From VXNF01 sp965116465 (lineage in GTDB: Bacteria; Actinomycetota; Acidimicrobiia; Acidimicrobiales; CATQHL01): 64,000 bases of DNA. The stretch covers positions 372,001-436,000 of the forward strand of contig OZ220687.1 in assembly GCA_965116465.1 (NCBI GenBank), written 5' to 3'. A program made the position numbers and the translations under genes. Position 1 is the first letter of the stretch. Every line of letters begins with the position of its first letter. Below the pieces are notes generated by a model. It saw only the letters and a list, made by a program, of their open reading frames with translations, was not told where the DNA came from and ran no database searches. This document shows, in pieces, positions 1 through 9,206 of the stretch.

Positions 1-405
1 AGCGGCCTGCTCTTCAGCAGCGGCGGCCGCGTCGCGGGCCTGCTGCGCCTCGTCCTCGGCAGCGGCGGCCTGTGCGCGCGCGTCCTCGGCGGCGGCCTGG
101 GCGTCGGCCAGCGCCGCTTCGGCGGCGGCCACGTCGGCCGCGTTGCCCGAGGCGGTGGCCTGCGCCAGATCCGCCGCAGCCTGCGCTGCCTCGGCTGCAG
201 CCAGCGCGGCGTCAGCCGCGGCGGCCGCAGAGGCCGCGTCGGCCAGCGCCGTGGACGCCTCGCCTCGAGCGGCTGTCGCTGCCGACAGAGCCGCGTCGGC
301 ATCCTCCGCGCCGGTGTCGCTGGCGCAGGCTGCCGCCAGCAGGGCCAATGCCATGGCCGCAACCGACAACCTGAGCCAGGTTGAATGCTTCCGTACGATT
401 CGCAC
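1..405 (-). CDS. Ala-rich lipoprotein, N-terminal part, probable ABC solute-binding protein (runs off window)
   Basis: The reading frame starts at GTG 405, 5 nt after a perfect AAGGAGG, and stays open to base 1 (135 codons). It begins VRIVRKHSTWLRLSV, followed by a hydrophobic stretch and a lipobox ending LLAAAC, so the product is very likely an exported, lipid-anchored protein. After Cys the sequence is almost pure Ala/Glu/Asp/Gln, the composition of a long helix or coiled coil. It lies directly downstream of livM and livH on the same strand, which suggests the substrate-binding lipoprotein of that transporter. The ligand-binding fold itself is outside the window, so this is an inference. 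The long Ala-rich linker after the lipobox is unusual and may hold the receptor away from the membrane. Confidence 0.7.
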   Translation of the reverse strand, partial: MRIVRKHSTWLRLSVAAMALALLAAACASDTGAEDADAALSAATAARGEASTALADAASAAAAADAALAAAEAAQAAADLAQATASGNAADVAAAEAALADAQAAAEDARAQAAAAEDEAQQARDAAAAAEEQAA

Positions 406-410
406 TATCT

Positions 411-417
411 CCTCCTT
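411..417 (-). promoter_or_regulatory. Strong Shine-Dalgarno deciding the lipoprotein GTG start
   Basis: AAGGAGG on the minus strand, 5 nt before GTG 405. It selects the lipoprotein frame over competing frames in this Ala-rich DNA. The remaining spacer to livM (418-636) shows no gene that I can support. Confidence 0.75.
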
Positions 418-636
418 GTGGTTTCCAGTGCTGTCTTGCGTGGTTCCTCGAATGCGATCCTCTGGTCGCACTCAATCTTTCCTACAGGCCGGAGATCCGC
501 CCTGCGTTCCCTGGTGCTCCGGTGTCCCCGGTGCTTGCCTTGCTGTTCTCTATGTTCGTCCCTTCGTTGTCTTCCCTCCCCCTTCGATCCACTCCCGGTC
601 GCTCGTGTGCCTGCGCCCGCCGGCCCCGCCGACCGT

Positions 637-1911
637 CTAGTTCCCGACCGGAACCCGACCGGACCGCCCGGTGGCCAGCAGCTTCGACCAGACGCCGCGG
701 GCCGTGCCGCGATGGCCCGCCAGCCAGCCCACGAGACCTGCCGCGCCGATTCCCGCCACCGCGCCCACGATGACACCCGCGATGGCACCGCGGTCTCCCT
801 CCTGCAGACCTCCGACGGTCCCCCAGACCGCGGCTCCTATCAGCGACAGCGGCACGGCGCCGCGCACCTTGCGGAGCCCCACCACGCCATCGGGGCACGC
901 CAGGACCAGCACGAGCACGATCGCTCCGGCCAGCGTGCGGAAGCGCGCCTCCTCGATCCAGTTGTTCAGGAACACCACGTTGCGGACGTAGTTCTCCAGC
1001 GCGATGTAGATGAAGGCCCCCAGCCAGGCCCCCTCCAGGACGAGCACCCCGCCGATGATCGCCATGATCAGCAGGTTCAGGATGCCGACGAGGCTGATCG
1101 TCGTGGGCGAGATCGCCCGCTGCTCCCAGACGTAGAGAACGCCACCGAGTGACGCGATGAAGGCGGCCAACGTGAAGGCCCAGGTACGGTGCATGGCGAC
1201 GTTGAAGCCCAGGGAGTTCATGCGCACAGGATCGTCGCGCACCCCTTGCAGGGCCAGCCCGAACGGCGTGCGCGACACGTACCGCAGCAGCAGGTAGACC
1301 ACCACGGCGACGACCAGGCAGGTGTAGAACAGACGCTCGGGATTCGTGGCGTCGGTCGGTTCGCCGATGAAATCGGGCGCGCGCACCTGGTTCACCCCGC
1401 CGAAGCCCGACAGCACCGTCACCTGGCCGAAGAAATAGAACCCGATGACGCCGTAGGCAAGCGTGATCATGAGGTAGTAGAGCCCGCTGGAGCGGCTGGC
1501 GATGAGCCCCATCACGAACCCCAGCGCCGTGGTGACACCGATGCCCAGCACGACCCCGACCCACGGGTTCCAACCCAGGTTCAGCCCCTTGCTTCCCCCG
1601 GTGGTGACGGCGTTGCCGATCGTGAAGGCGCACACGCCGTACATCAGCGTCTGCGCCAGGGAGATCATCCCGCCGAAGGCCGAGAGGAACACGATGCTGG
1701 CGGCGGCGACGCCGAAAAGCAGCGACCGCGTCATCACGACGTCCACGAAGTAGTGGCGGAACGGGCCCGGCGTGACGGCCTGGAAGACGCCGACCAGGAC
1801 GAGCACCACGAAGAATGCTGCGGCGATCCGGCGCGTGTTGCGGCCGTAGTCGCCGGAGCCCACACCGCTCGGCACCTCGCCGGGGTCGCCTCGCAGGCGG
1901 GACAGGATCAC
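637..1911 (-). CDS. livM: Branched-chain amino acid-type ABC transporter permease LivM
   Basis: Inner-membrane permease of the LivHM family, pairing with LivH. GTG 1911 overlaps the livH stop by 4 nt (GTGA), giving 424 aa. The sequence has the family's string of hydrophobic helices and the conserved segments FGGMISLAQTLMYGVCAF near the N-terminus and GLALQGVRDDPVRMNSLGF in the cytoplasmic loop that contacts the ATPase. Residues after about 345 (GLRKVRGAV onward) form an extra Gly/Ala-rich tail with one or two more hydrophobic stretches. No livG or livF ATPase is visible in the window, so they must lie beyond base 1 or elsewhere. Substrate is unproven; this family also moves urea, amides and aromatic acids. 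Confidence 0.88.
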   Translation of the reverse strand: MILSRLRGDPGEVPSGVGSGDYGRNTRRIAAAFFVVLVLVGVFQAVTPGPFRHYFVDVVMTRSLLFGVAAASIVFLSAFGGMISLAQTLMYGVCAFTIGNAVTTGGSKGLNLGWNPWVGVVLGIGVTTALGFVMGLIASRSSGLYYLMITLAYGVIGFYFFGQVTVLSGFGGVNQVRAPDFIGEPTDATNPERLFYTCLVVAVVVYLLLRYVSRTPFGLALQGVRDDPVRMNSLGFNVAMHRTWAFTLAAFIASLGGVLYVWEQRAISPTTISLVGILNLLIMAIIGGVLVLEGAWLGAFIYIALENYVRNVVFLNNWIEEARFRTLAGAIVLVLVLACPDGVVGLRKVRGAVPLSLIGAAVWGTVGGLQEGDRGAIAGVIVGAVAGIGAAGLVGWLAGHRGTARGVWSKLLATGRSGRVPVGN

Positions 1912-2993
1912 GCGGGCCGCCCGAACAGCCCGTAGGGACGCATCGCAAGCACCAGCGCCAGGATGACGAAGGTGGCGATGATCGAGTAGTAGGCGTAGTC
2001 GGTGGGCAGGTAGGCGGGGGCGAACGCGGTGACGACACCGTAGAGCAGCGATCCGGCGGCGGCGCCGCCGAGCGATCCCATGCCGCCGATGATCACGACC
2101 ACCAGCGAGTGCAGCAGCCACTGGCCGTCCACCCCGGGGGAGAGGCTCGTGACCGAGGAGCCGGCGATCACCCCGCCCAGGCCCGCCAGCGCCGAGCCGA
2201 GCACGAACGCCACGGCGAAGACCTTCTGCACGTTGATGCCCAGGGCCTGCACCATGGGCGTGTCGTCCACCCCGGCGCGGATAACCATGCCGGTACGCGT
2301 CTTCTTCAACAGAAGCCAGAGGAAGCCGCCCACGCCCAGCGCCATGCCGATCACGAAGAACTGGTGGATGCCGTAGCGGATCCCGATGAACTCCACGTAG
2401 CCATGGATCTCGTGCGTGAAGGTGATGGGCTCGGCGACACCGCCGAAGTGCTGGATCATCTGATCGCCGAGCACGATGGAGATGGCGATGGTGATCAGCG
2501 CCTGGCGCAGATCCTGGCCCTGGTTCCAGCGCAGGAAGACCTGCTGGATGAACAGCCCCAGACCGCTGACGACGACCACCCCGATGACCAGGGGCAACCA
2601 CCAATCGGCCCAGGCAACCGCGTTGCGGTCGGGCGTCGCGGTCACGCCGACGAAGTCGAGTTGGTACTCGAGCGCGAAGTAGCCGGCCAGCAGGAACAGC
2701 GACCCGTGGGCCATCTGCACCGTGCGCATAAGCCCGAAGACGAGCGTGAATCCCGAGGCGACGATGAAGTAGAGACCGCTGATCGTCAGCGCATTGAGGA
2801 TGCTCTTCAGGAAATCGCTCGGCGCGCTGACGGCGGGGCCGTTGGAGGTGTTGCCGGCCAGGAACACGATCCAGACGATGACGAAGACGATGGCAGCTGT
2901 GATCAACAGCCGCGTCGCCGCGCGCTGCCAGGGCACCGACCTCCCCCTGCGTCCCAGCAGGGCGTTCACGGCATCGACCATGACGGTCGTCAT
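1908..2993 (-). CDS. livH: Branched-chain amino acid-type ABC transporter permease LivH
   Basis: 361-aa inner-membrane permease. The family core is clear: NALTISGLYFIVASGFTLVFG with the downstream GSLFLLAGYFALEY, and the C-terminal GVDDTPMVQALGINVQKVF coupling loop. It is longer than the usual roughly 290 aa, because of an N-terminal extension of about 45 aa containing one extra hydrophobic segment (LLITAAIVFVIVWIVFLAG) and an insertion around residues 120-150. ATG 2993 is used here; an in-frame ATG four codons later is possible. Its stop overlaps the livM start, so the two are translationally coupled. Confidence 0.88.
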   Translation of the reverse strand: MTTVMVDAVNALLGRRGRSVPWQRAATRLLITAAIVFVIVWIVFLAGNTSNGPAVSAPSDFLKSILNALTISGLYFIVASGFTLVFGLMRTVQMAHGSLFLLAGYFALEYQLDFVGVTATPDRNAVAWADWWLPLVIGVVVVSGLGLFIQQVFLRWNQGQDLRQALITIAISIVLGDQMIQHFGGVAEPITFTHEIHGYVEFIGIRYGIHQFFVIGMALGVGGFLWLLLKKTRTGMVIRAGVDDTPMVQALGINVQKVFAVAFVLGSALAGLGGVIAGSSVTSLSPGVDGQWLLHSLVVVIIGGMGSLGGAAAGSLLYGVVTAFAPAYLPTDYAYYSIIATFVILALVLAMRPYGLFGRPA

Positions 2994-3044
2994 GAGTTGG
3001 CCGTCCCCATCAGGTCATGGTCCCCCATCGGTGCGGTCTTCGCG

Positions 3045-3659
3045 TCATCCCCCCAAGGCCGCGATGACCGAGTCAACGTCGGTCACCGTCGAAACGTTCT
3101 GGAGAGCGTAGTTGATCGAGGCGTTGTGCCAGTCCGCGCTCATCGTCGAGCAGCCGTCCTCGGGTACGACCATGTAGTAGCCCTTGTCGGCCCCGGTGCG
3201 GGCGGTGTGCTCGACGGACATGTTCGTCCAGGCGCCGGTCACGATGACGGTGTCACGGCCGGTGCCGGCGAGCAGGCTCTCCAGCTTGGTGCCCTGCCAG
3301 GCGCTCATGCGCATCTTCTCGACGATGAAGTCCCCGTCCTGGGCCTCCAGCCCGTCGACGGCGGCCGCCCCCCAGGAGCCGCGCTCGAGGCCGTCGGTGT
3401 CCTTCACACCCTGGAACAGCGGGGCGTTGAGCTTCAGGCCCGGAGCACCCGGCTCCACGATGTACCAGACGTGGATGACGGGAACACCCAGGCCACGGCA
3501 GGCATCGGCAAGGCGCGCCACGTTGGCGACGACGTTCTGCTCGTCGGCGTGCTGCGGTGAACCGGACTCGCCGAACGCCCCGCCCTCGGTGATGACGTCG
3601 TTCTGGAGGTCCTGGATGATCAGGGCGCAGCGGCTCGCATCCAGTGACAGATCACTCAT
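3045..3659 (-). CDS. Isochorismatase-family hydrolase with Ser in place of the catalytic Cys
   Basis: 204-aa cytosolic alpha/beta hydrolase of the isochorismatase/nicotinamidase superfamily. Visible are the Asp of the triad in IIQDLQND (D17), the Lys in VEKMRMSAW (K115) and the TN-x-x-VE-x-TAR segment at 145-154. In that segment the nucleophile position normally filled by Cys is Ser148 (TNMSVEHTAR). True isochorismatases also lack the Cys, while amidases such as nicotinamidase, N-carbamoylsarcosine amidase and maleamate amidase need it. So an amidase role is doubtful and a non-hydrolytic or isochorismatase-like vinyl-ether role is possible. It sits between the SMP-30-like gene and livHM on the same strand. 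Confidence 0.85.
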   Translation of the reverse strand: MSDLSLDASRCALIIQDLQNDVITEGGAFGESGSPQHADEQNVVANVARLADACRGLGVPVIHVWYIVEPGAPGLKLNAPLFQGVKDTDGLERGSWGAAAVDGLEAQDGDFIVEKMRMSAWQGTKLESLLAGTGRDTVIVTGAWTNMSVEHTARTGADKGYYMVVPEDGCSTMSADWHNASINYALQNVSTVTDVDSVIAALGG

Positions 3660-3716
3660 CGGGTTCCCCTCTCGGTTGGTGTCTCGTTCGGTTGTGGGTG
3701 CTGCCGGGCGGTCGGC

Positions 3717-4628
3717 TCAGCCCATGTACGGCTCGCGATGCGGGCCCACCCGCGTGCGCAGCGTGTACAGCGAGGTGCACGACGGCATGAACAGGGTGTG
3801 CCAGTCGGAGCCGCCCCAGGTGAGGTTGCCGACGCCCTCGGGCACGGGCACCGTGCCCAGCCGCTCGCCGGCGGCGCTGATGATCCACACCCCGCCGGGG
3901 CCCGTGACCCAGATGTTGCCCAACTCGTCGCACTTCATGCCGTCGGGGATGCCGTCCTCGATGACACCGGTGCCGATGCCGTCGAAGAACAGCCGCTCAC
4001 CGCTGAGGCTCCCGTCGGGGTTCACGTCGTAGACGTTGATGAGCCCCCGCATCGTGTCGTTGATGTACATGAGCGACTCGTCGGGCGAGAAGCACAGACC
4101 GTTGGGCTGGTCGTAGGCGTCCCGGCCGACGACCAACTCGACGCCCCCGCCGGGCGGAACCCTGAACACGCCCTGCCAGCCCAGGTCCCGCTCCCGCTCG
4201 AGGCCGAAGACGGGCATCCGCCCGAACCACGGGTCGGAGAAGTAGATGGAGCCGTCCGAGCCGACCACCACGTCGTTGGGGCTGTTCAACTCCTTGCCCT
4301 CGAAGTGTGAGGCCACGACCTCACGGGTGCCGTCGGTGTTCTCCCGCACGAGCGAGGACGTCACGTGCTCGCAGACGATGAGGTTCAGGTCGGCGTCGTA
4401 GGTCATGCCGTTGCACTTGTTCGACGGCCGCATGACCTCGGTGACGGTGCCGTCGGGGGTGTATTTGCGGCGCACATCGCCGGGCATGTCACTGAAGAGC
4501 AGATGATTCTCGGTGGGGTGCCAGATGGGACCTTCGGTGAAGGTGAAACCGGTGGCGACCTGTTCCACTTCGGCGTCCTGGTCGACCAGCTCCCACACCG
4601 CCTCGGCGTCGGCTTTAACGTTTGCCAC
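3717..4628 (-). CDS. SMP-30/gluconolactonase-like sugar-lactone hydrolase
   Basis: 303-aa six-bladed beta-propeller of the SMP-30/gluconolactonase/LRE family, whose members are mostly divalent-metal-dependent lactonases. The metal-ligand Glu is seen in TEGPIW (E32), and the family Asn/Asp positions in NSPNDVVVG and QPNGLCFSPDE. GTG 4628 is chosen because AAGGGGGAA precedes it and because the protein then begins just before the propeller; longer readings run through the divergent promoter region. It is first in the minus-strand set ahead of the isochorismatase-like gene and livHM, and divergent from a molybdenum hydroxylase operon, so a role in the same catabolic pathway is plausible. The substrate is not evident. 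Confidence 0.85.
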   Translation of the reverse strand: MANVKADAEAVWELVDQDAEVEQVATGFTFTEGPIWHPTENHLLFSDMPGDVRRKYTPDGTVTEVMRPSNKCNGMTYDADLNLIVCEHVTSSLVRENTDGTREVVASHFEGKELNSPNDVVVGSDGSIYFSDPWFGRMPVFGLERERDLGWQGVFRVPPGGGVELVVGRDAYDQPNGLCFSPDESLMYINDTMRGLINVYDVNPDGSLSGERLFFDGIGTGVIEDGIPDGMKCDELGNIWVTGPGGVWIISAAGERLGTVPVPEGVGNLTWGGSDWHTLFMPSCTSLYTLRTRVGPHREPYMG

Positions 4629-4799
4629 CTGTTCCCCCTTGTCGTGTCGGTCGGTCTCGGGGCGCGCCGACGGGGTGGCCCCCCGCGGCGGAAGTGATCG
4701 ACAAAGTAGCGGAATCTTCCACATGCGGCCAATGCACCCGCGCGTGGTTCCGGGCGCTCCCTCCGTGCCGCACCTTCGATGCCCGAGACCCTCTCTTGC

Positions 4800-4805
4800 T
4801 ATAGT
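4800..4805 (+). promoter_or_regulatory. Candidate -10 hexamer for the molybdenum hydroxylase operon
   Basis: TATAGT lies 36 nt before ATG 4842, leaving a short leader that contains AAGGGAG at 4828-4834. No clear -35 is seen at 17 bp. The 4629-4841 gap is the shared divergent control region with the SMP-30-like gene. Confidence 0.45.
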
Positions 4806-4841
4806 CCGGCAACCTCGGAGAACAGCGAAGGGAGTGCGTCG

Positions 4842-5614
4842 ATGGGGTCTTCCGCGGAGGTGATCCAACCCGGTTCGCCGTCCGAAGCCGCTGCGGCCTT
4901 CGGAGACGGGGCCGGGGTCGCGGTCCTGGCGGGCGGCACGCTCCTGGTGCCCGACCTGCATTTCGGCCGGGCGCGGCCCGACCGGGTGATCATGCTGGGC
5001 GACGCCGGGCTGAACTACGTCTCACGCTCGAACGGCACAGTGACCATCGGCGCCACGACACCGATCGTCGCCCTCGTCGGTGAGTCTGCTCCGCTCGGGC
5101 CCTGCGCCGCCTCGATCGGCGACAACGAGATCCGCGCCCAGGCCACCGTCGGCGGGAACCTGTGCGCCCCGGCGGGGTTCGGTGATCTGCAGGGCCCCCT
5201 GCTGGCACTCGGGGCGACCGCCCGCAGCGCCGGCGCCGGCGGGGAGCGCAGCGACTCGCTGGAGGATTTCCTGGCCGGCCGCGCGGGGCGGCTGCTGCTC
5301 GACGTTTCGTACGCCGAGCCCGCTGCGGGCGCCTTCGCCGGCCTCGGGCGCCCCCACGCCCACCATTACACGGTGATGGCCGTGTCGGGAGTGCGCACCG
5401 CCGGCGGTGCCACCCGACTCGCCGTCGTCGGTGCCGGCGCGGTCGGGTCGAGGCTCCGGAGCGCGGAGCCGCAGGCGAGCGATGCCGAGGCGGCGGGCGA
5501 GGCGGCCGCCGGCGAGGTCGATCCGTCCGACGATCCCCTGGCGTCGGGCTGGTACCGGGCGCGCACCCTGCCCGCCCTGGTGAGACAGGTACTGAGCAAG
5601 TTGGAGGAGAGCGC

Positions 5615-5618
<4 letters not shown>
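4842..5618 (+). CDS. Molybdenum hydroxylase FAD-binding (medium) subunit
   Basis: 258-aa FAD subunit of the xanthine dehydrogenase / CO dehydrogenase-like family. The FAD-binding motif appears as AVLAGGTLLVPDL near residue 30 and the second one as ATVGGNLCAPAGFGDLQGP near residue 100. It accepts electrons from the 2Fe-2S subunit. The start at 4842 has AAGGGAG eight nt upstream. The stop TGA overlaps the GTG of the next gene. The C-terminal 60 residues are Ala/Glu-rich and look degenerate compared with the usual CoxM C-terminal domain, so the subunit is somewhat short (family about 280-300 aa). Confidence 0.87.
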
Positions 5619-6115
<497 letters not shown>

Positions 6116-6199
6116 GAACCTCCACAGCCGGGCGACCTGCGCCGGCGGCTCGGCAACCGACGAACAACAGATCCCGCTAGTCCAGGCGAGGGAGACGAC

Positions 6200-7570
6200 A
6201 TGAAAGCAGTAGGAGCCCGCCTACCCCGGTACGACGGGGTCGGTCACGCCACCGGGCGCACCGTCTACGTGGACGACGTGCGAGTCAATGGGACGCTTCA
6301 CGTGAAGGCCCTGCGCTCGCCGCACCACCACGCCGCCATCAAACACCTCGACACATCCCGGGCCGAGCAGATGCCCGGCGTGGCGGCGATCGTCACGCAC
6401 GCGGATGTGCCTCTCCTCGTGTACGGGCACCTCTCGGCGCTGGGGATCCCCGCGGACGAGCCGCTGCTGGCCTCCGAGGACGTCCGCTACAAGGGCCAGC
6501 CAATCGCCGTGGTGGCCGCCGAGGACACCGACGCGGCACAGGCCGCGGTGGACGCCATCGACATCGAGTTCGAAGAGTTGCCGGCGCTGTTCGACATGCG
6601 CAAGTCCTTCGACGACGACGCCCCGCAGATCCACCACTGGGGCACCATCTACCCCCATTTCGAGGGCGAGATGAACGTCCGGCAGATCCGCAAGGGGAAC
6701 ATCGAGCAGGCCTTCGAGCAGGCCGACAAGATCATCCAGGGCGTCTACCGCCCCGCGGCCATCGAGCAGATGCCCCTCGAGACCCAGGTTGGCCTGTCGG
6801 TGCCCGAGCCCGACGGGCGCTTCACGATCTACTCCTGCACCCAGGCGCTGTACTTCTCCATGGGCGTCGTGGCGGCGCACCTGCAGATGCCGCTGAACAA
6901 GTTCAAGTTCGTGGGCGGCACCGTGGGCGGCGGCTTCGGCGGCAAGGTGGACACCGCCACCGAGACCCTGTGCACGTTGCTGGCCCAGAAGTCCGGCCGG
7001 CCCGTGAAGTGGCGCTGGACCCGCGAGGAGGAGTTCCTGTGCTCCAGTACGCGGGCGCCGTGGCACATGGAGATCATCGACGGCGTGACCAGCGACGGCT
7101 GGATCCTGGGCCGCAAGATGCTCACGCTGCACGACGCCGGCGGGTACGCCCGCTTCTCGCCCTACGGCGTCACCAAGCACAGCTTCCACCACACCGGCGC
7201 CTACACCATCCCCAACCTGCACTTCGACGGCTACGTGTGCTTCACCAACCGGGTACCCACCTCGGCCATGCGGGGCTACGGCGTCACCTCGGTGTCGTTC
7301 GCGGTGGAGACCCATATGAGCCGCGTCGCTGAGGAACTGGGGGTGGACCCGTTCGAGTTGCGGCTCAAGAACGCCAACCGCATCGGCGACACCTCGCCGA
7401 ACGGCATCACCTACACAGACCCGTCGACAGTGGACGTGCTGCAGGCCCTCGCCGGCGCCACCGACACCGAACTGGCGGCGCCCTACAGCGACACCACCCG
7501 TGAGATGCGCCACGGCGAATGGCTGCCGGAGCATCTCGTCGGCCAACTCGGAGACCCGGAGGACCACTGA
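6200..7570 (+). CDS. Molybdenum hydroxylase large subunit, N-terminal half (split gene)
   Basis: 456 aa covering the aldehyde oxidase/xanthine dehydrogenase a/b-hammerhead domain (about 12-130) and the first Mo-cofactor domain, with GGTVGGGFGGK, the TREEEF segment and the AMRGYG loop visible. The protein stops near NGITYTD...GDPEDH, where one-piece family members (about 770 aa) continue. The next gene supplies the rest, starting 1 nt inside this stop (TGATG). Two-gene Mo subunits are known for bacterial nicotinate dehydrogenase, with similar sizes (about 50 and 37 kDa). This may therefore be a real two-polypeptide subunit rather than a broken gene. The substrate is unknown; a N-heterocycle or aromatic aldehyde is a guess. 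Confidence 0.88.
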   Translation: MKAVGARLPRYDGVGHATGRTVYVDDVRVNGTLHVKALRSPHHHAAIKHLDTSRAEQMPGVAAIVTHADVPLLVYGHLSALGIPADEPLLASEDVRYKGQPIAVVAAEDTDAAQAAVDAIDIEFEELPALFDMRKSFDDDAPQIHHWGTIYPHFEGEMNVRQIRKGNIEQAFEQADKIIQGVYRPAAIEQMPLETQVGLSVPEPDGRFTIYSCTQALYFSMGVVAAHLQMPLNKFKFVGGTVGGGFGGKVDTATETLCTLLAQKSGRPVKWRWTREEEFLCSSTRAPWHMEIIDGVTSDGWILGRKMLTLHDAGGYARFSPYGVTKHSFHHTGAYTIPNLHFDGYVCFTNRVPTSAMRGYGVTSVSFAVETHMSRVAEELGVDPFELRLKNANRIGDTSPNGITYTDPSTVDVLQALAGATDTELAAPYSDTTREMRHGEWLPEHLVGQLGDPEDH

Positions 7571-8673
7571 TGGCCATCCATAGGGGGCGCGGCATCGCGT
7601 CCATCGAATACCCCACCGGCATGAACCAGAACGGCGACCCGTCGCAGGCCTGGATCAAGGTCAAGCCCGACGGCCGCATCGACGTGTTCAGCGGCACGTC
7701 GGACATCGGCAACGGCTCCAAGACCATCCAGACACAGATCGTGGCCGACACGATCGGCGTGCCCTACGACTGGGTCACCTACGACAACTCCAACACCGAC
7801 TCCTCCCCGGTGTGCACCGGCACCTTCGCCTCCCGCGCCACGTTCGTGGCCGGCAAGGCGGTGCTGAAGGCCGCCCAGCGCGTCCGGGAGCGGATCCTGG
7901 AGGTGGCCGGCCAGGAGATGGAGATCAGCCCCGAGGATCTCGAGATCGCCGACGGCGATGTTCTGGCCAAGGGCGCGCCCGCGAAGAAGCTGAGCGTGGG
8001 CGACGTGGCTGCGGCCGCCACGTGGGGCCACGGTGAGCTGATCACCGGCACCGGCGCCCAACTGAACCCGTACGCCGCCATCTCCGATCCGACCACCGGC
8101 GAGGTGGACGGCGTGCCCCACGCCGCCATCTCCTATGCCGCCTGCGCCGCCGAGGTGGCCGTGAACGACGAGACCGGCGAGGTGCGGGTGCTGAAGCTGA
8201 CACAGGCCTATGACGTGGGCAAGGCCATCAACCCGGCGCTCGTCGAGGGCCAGATCGAGGGCGGCGCCATCATGGGCCTCGGCCTCGGCGTGCTGGAGGA
8301 CAGCTACCCGTACTACCCGTCGGTTGAGCACCGCGGCGGCGAATTCGGCAACTACTACAACCCGTCCAGCGCAGACCTGCCGGAATTGCACAACATCATC
8401 ATCGAGAACCCGTCGGCCGACGGGCCCTACGGCGCCAAGGGCATCGGCGAGATGTCCAACAACGCCCAGCCGGCTGCCATCGCCACCGCCGTCTACGACG
8501 CCGTCGGCGTGTGGGTCACCGAGTTGCCCGTCACCCCCGAGCGCGTGCTCAAGGCCCTCGACGCCCGCAACGCAGGGGGCGGACCCCGCCGTGAGGGCAA
8601 GCAGGTGATCTTCGACGAGGAGTTGTCGATCAACACGGTGGGCACGGGCAAGACCTGGACGGCCGAGGGCTGA
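7570..8673 (+). CDS. Molybdenum hydroxylase large subunit, C-terminal half (split gene)
   Basis: 367 aa carrying the second Mo-cofactor domain. GTSDIGNGSKT near residue 40 and GAKGIGEMSNNA near 290 are family signatures; E294 in GIGE corresponds to the catalytic Glu that activates the Mo-bound water. ATG 7570 shares a base with the previous stop. Together with the preceding gene it makes a complete Mo subunit of about 820 residues. Both halves keep intact motifs, good spacing and matching base composition, which argues against decay. Confidence 0.88.
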   Translation: MAIHRGRGIASIEYPTGMNQNGDPSQAWIKVKPDGRIDVFSGTSDIGNGSKTIQTQIVADTIGVPYDWVTYDNSNTDSSPVCTGTFASRATFVAGKAVLKAAQRVRERILEVAGQEMEISPEDLEIADGDVLAKGAPAKKLSVGDVAAAATWGHGELITGTGAQLNPYAAISDPTTGEVDGVPHAAISYAACAAEVAVNDETGEVRVLKLTQAYDVGKAINPALVEGQIEGGAIMGLGLGVLEDSYPYYPSVEHRGGEFGNYYNPSSADLPELHNIIIENPSADGPYGAKGIGEMSNNAQPAAIATAVYDAVGVWVTELPVTPERVLKALDARNAGGGPRREGKQVIFDEELSINTVGTGKTWTAEG

Positions 8674-8702
8674 GAGTCCCGGCGCTGGGAGTCCGGGAAT
8701 CG

Positions 8703-9107
8703 ATGAGCATCGGCGACACCCCCTCGCCGTTCCGCACCTGGAACGGGGTGGAGGCACTCGAGTTCTTCCCCGGCGTGCACCTGCACGCCATCGGCGGCGA
8801 GCAGGTGCTGCTCTGCCGGGTGACCTACGAACCCGGCACGACCGTCGCCCGCCACCACCACGACCACACCGAGCAGATCGTGGTGCTGACCGAGGGTGAG
8901 ATGACCCTCACGATCGGTGACGAGGAGCGCCACCTGGTCGCCGGCGACGTGGCCGTCATGAACCGCCGCGTGCCCCACGAGCTGTATTCCGAGACCGGCT
9001 GCACGTTCATCGAGGCTCTGGCGCCGGTCCCCCGCGACCACGTCCCCGACTTCGACCGCGACCTGGTCCTCGGCGAGTTGGGTTCCTCGCTGCACGTGGA
9101 GCGCTGA
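8703..9107 (+). CDS. Single-domain cupin protein
   Basis: 134-aa cupin_2 barrel. Metal-binding motif 1 is seen in VARHHHDHTEQIVVLTEGE (about 49-67) and motif 2 in VAGDVAVMNRRVPHELY. Such small cupins often bind Fe, Mn or Zn and act as dioxygenases, isomerases or ligand sensors. It is 29 nt after the split molybdenum hydroxylase on the same strand, so probably the last gene of that operon. No activity can be assigned from the sequence. Confidence 0.85.
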   Translation: MSIGDTPSPFRTWNGVEALEFFPGVHLHAIGGEQVLLCRVTYEPGTTVARHHHDHTEQIVVLTEGEMTLTIGDEERHLVAGDVAVMNRRVPHELYSETGCTFIEALAPVPRDHVPDFDRDLVLGELGSSLHVER

Positions 9108-9156
9108 GCGCCCGCCCCACGGTCTCACCTGAGTTCGACCGAGCGGCTTCGCCCCT

Positions 9157-9183
9157 GGATTCCGGCCTTCGCCGGAATGACGG
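9157..9183 (+). repeat. Dispersed 27-bp inverted-repeat element, copy 1
   Basis: Begins GGATTCCGGCC, ends GGAATGACGG, with arms ATTCCGGC / GCCGGAAT around CTTC or similar. Lies in the gap between the convergent cupin and FAD oxidase genes. Identical to copies 2 and 3 and one base different from copy 4. Confidence 0.9.
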
Positions 9184-9206
9184 CTTAAGGATCCGAGAGC
9201 GCCGGC

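Noticed and set aside
143..640. Plus-strand Ala/Arg-rich reading through the first 640 bases
   Set aside because: It is antisense to a lipoprotein with RBS, signal peptide and lipobox; composition alone explains the open frame.
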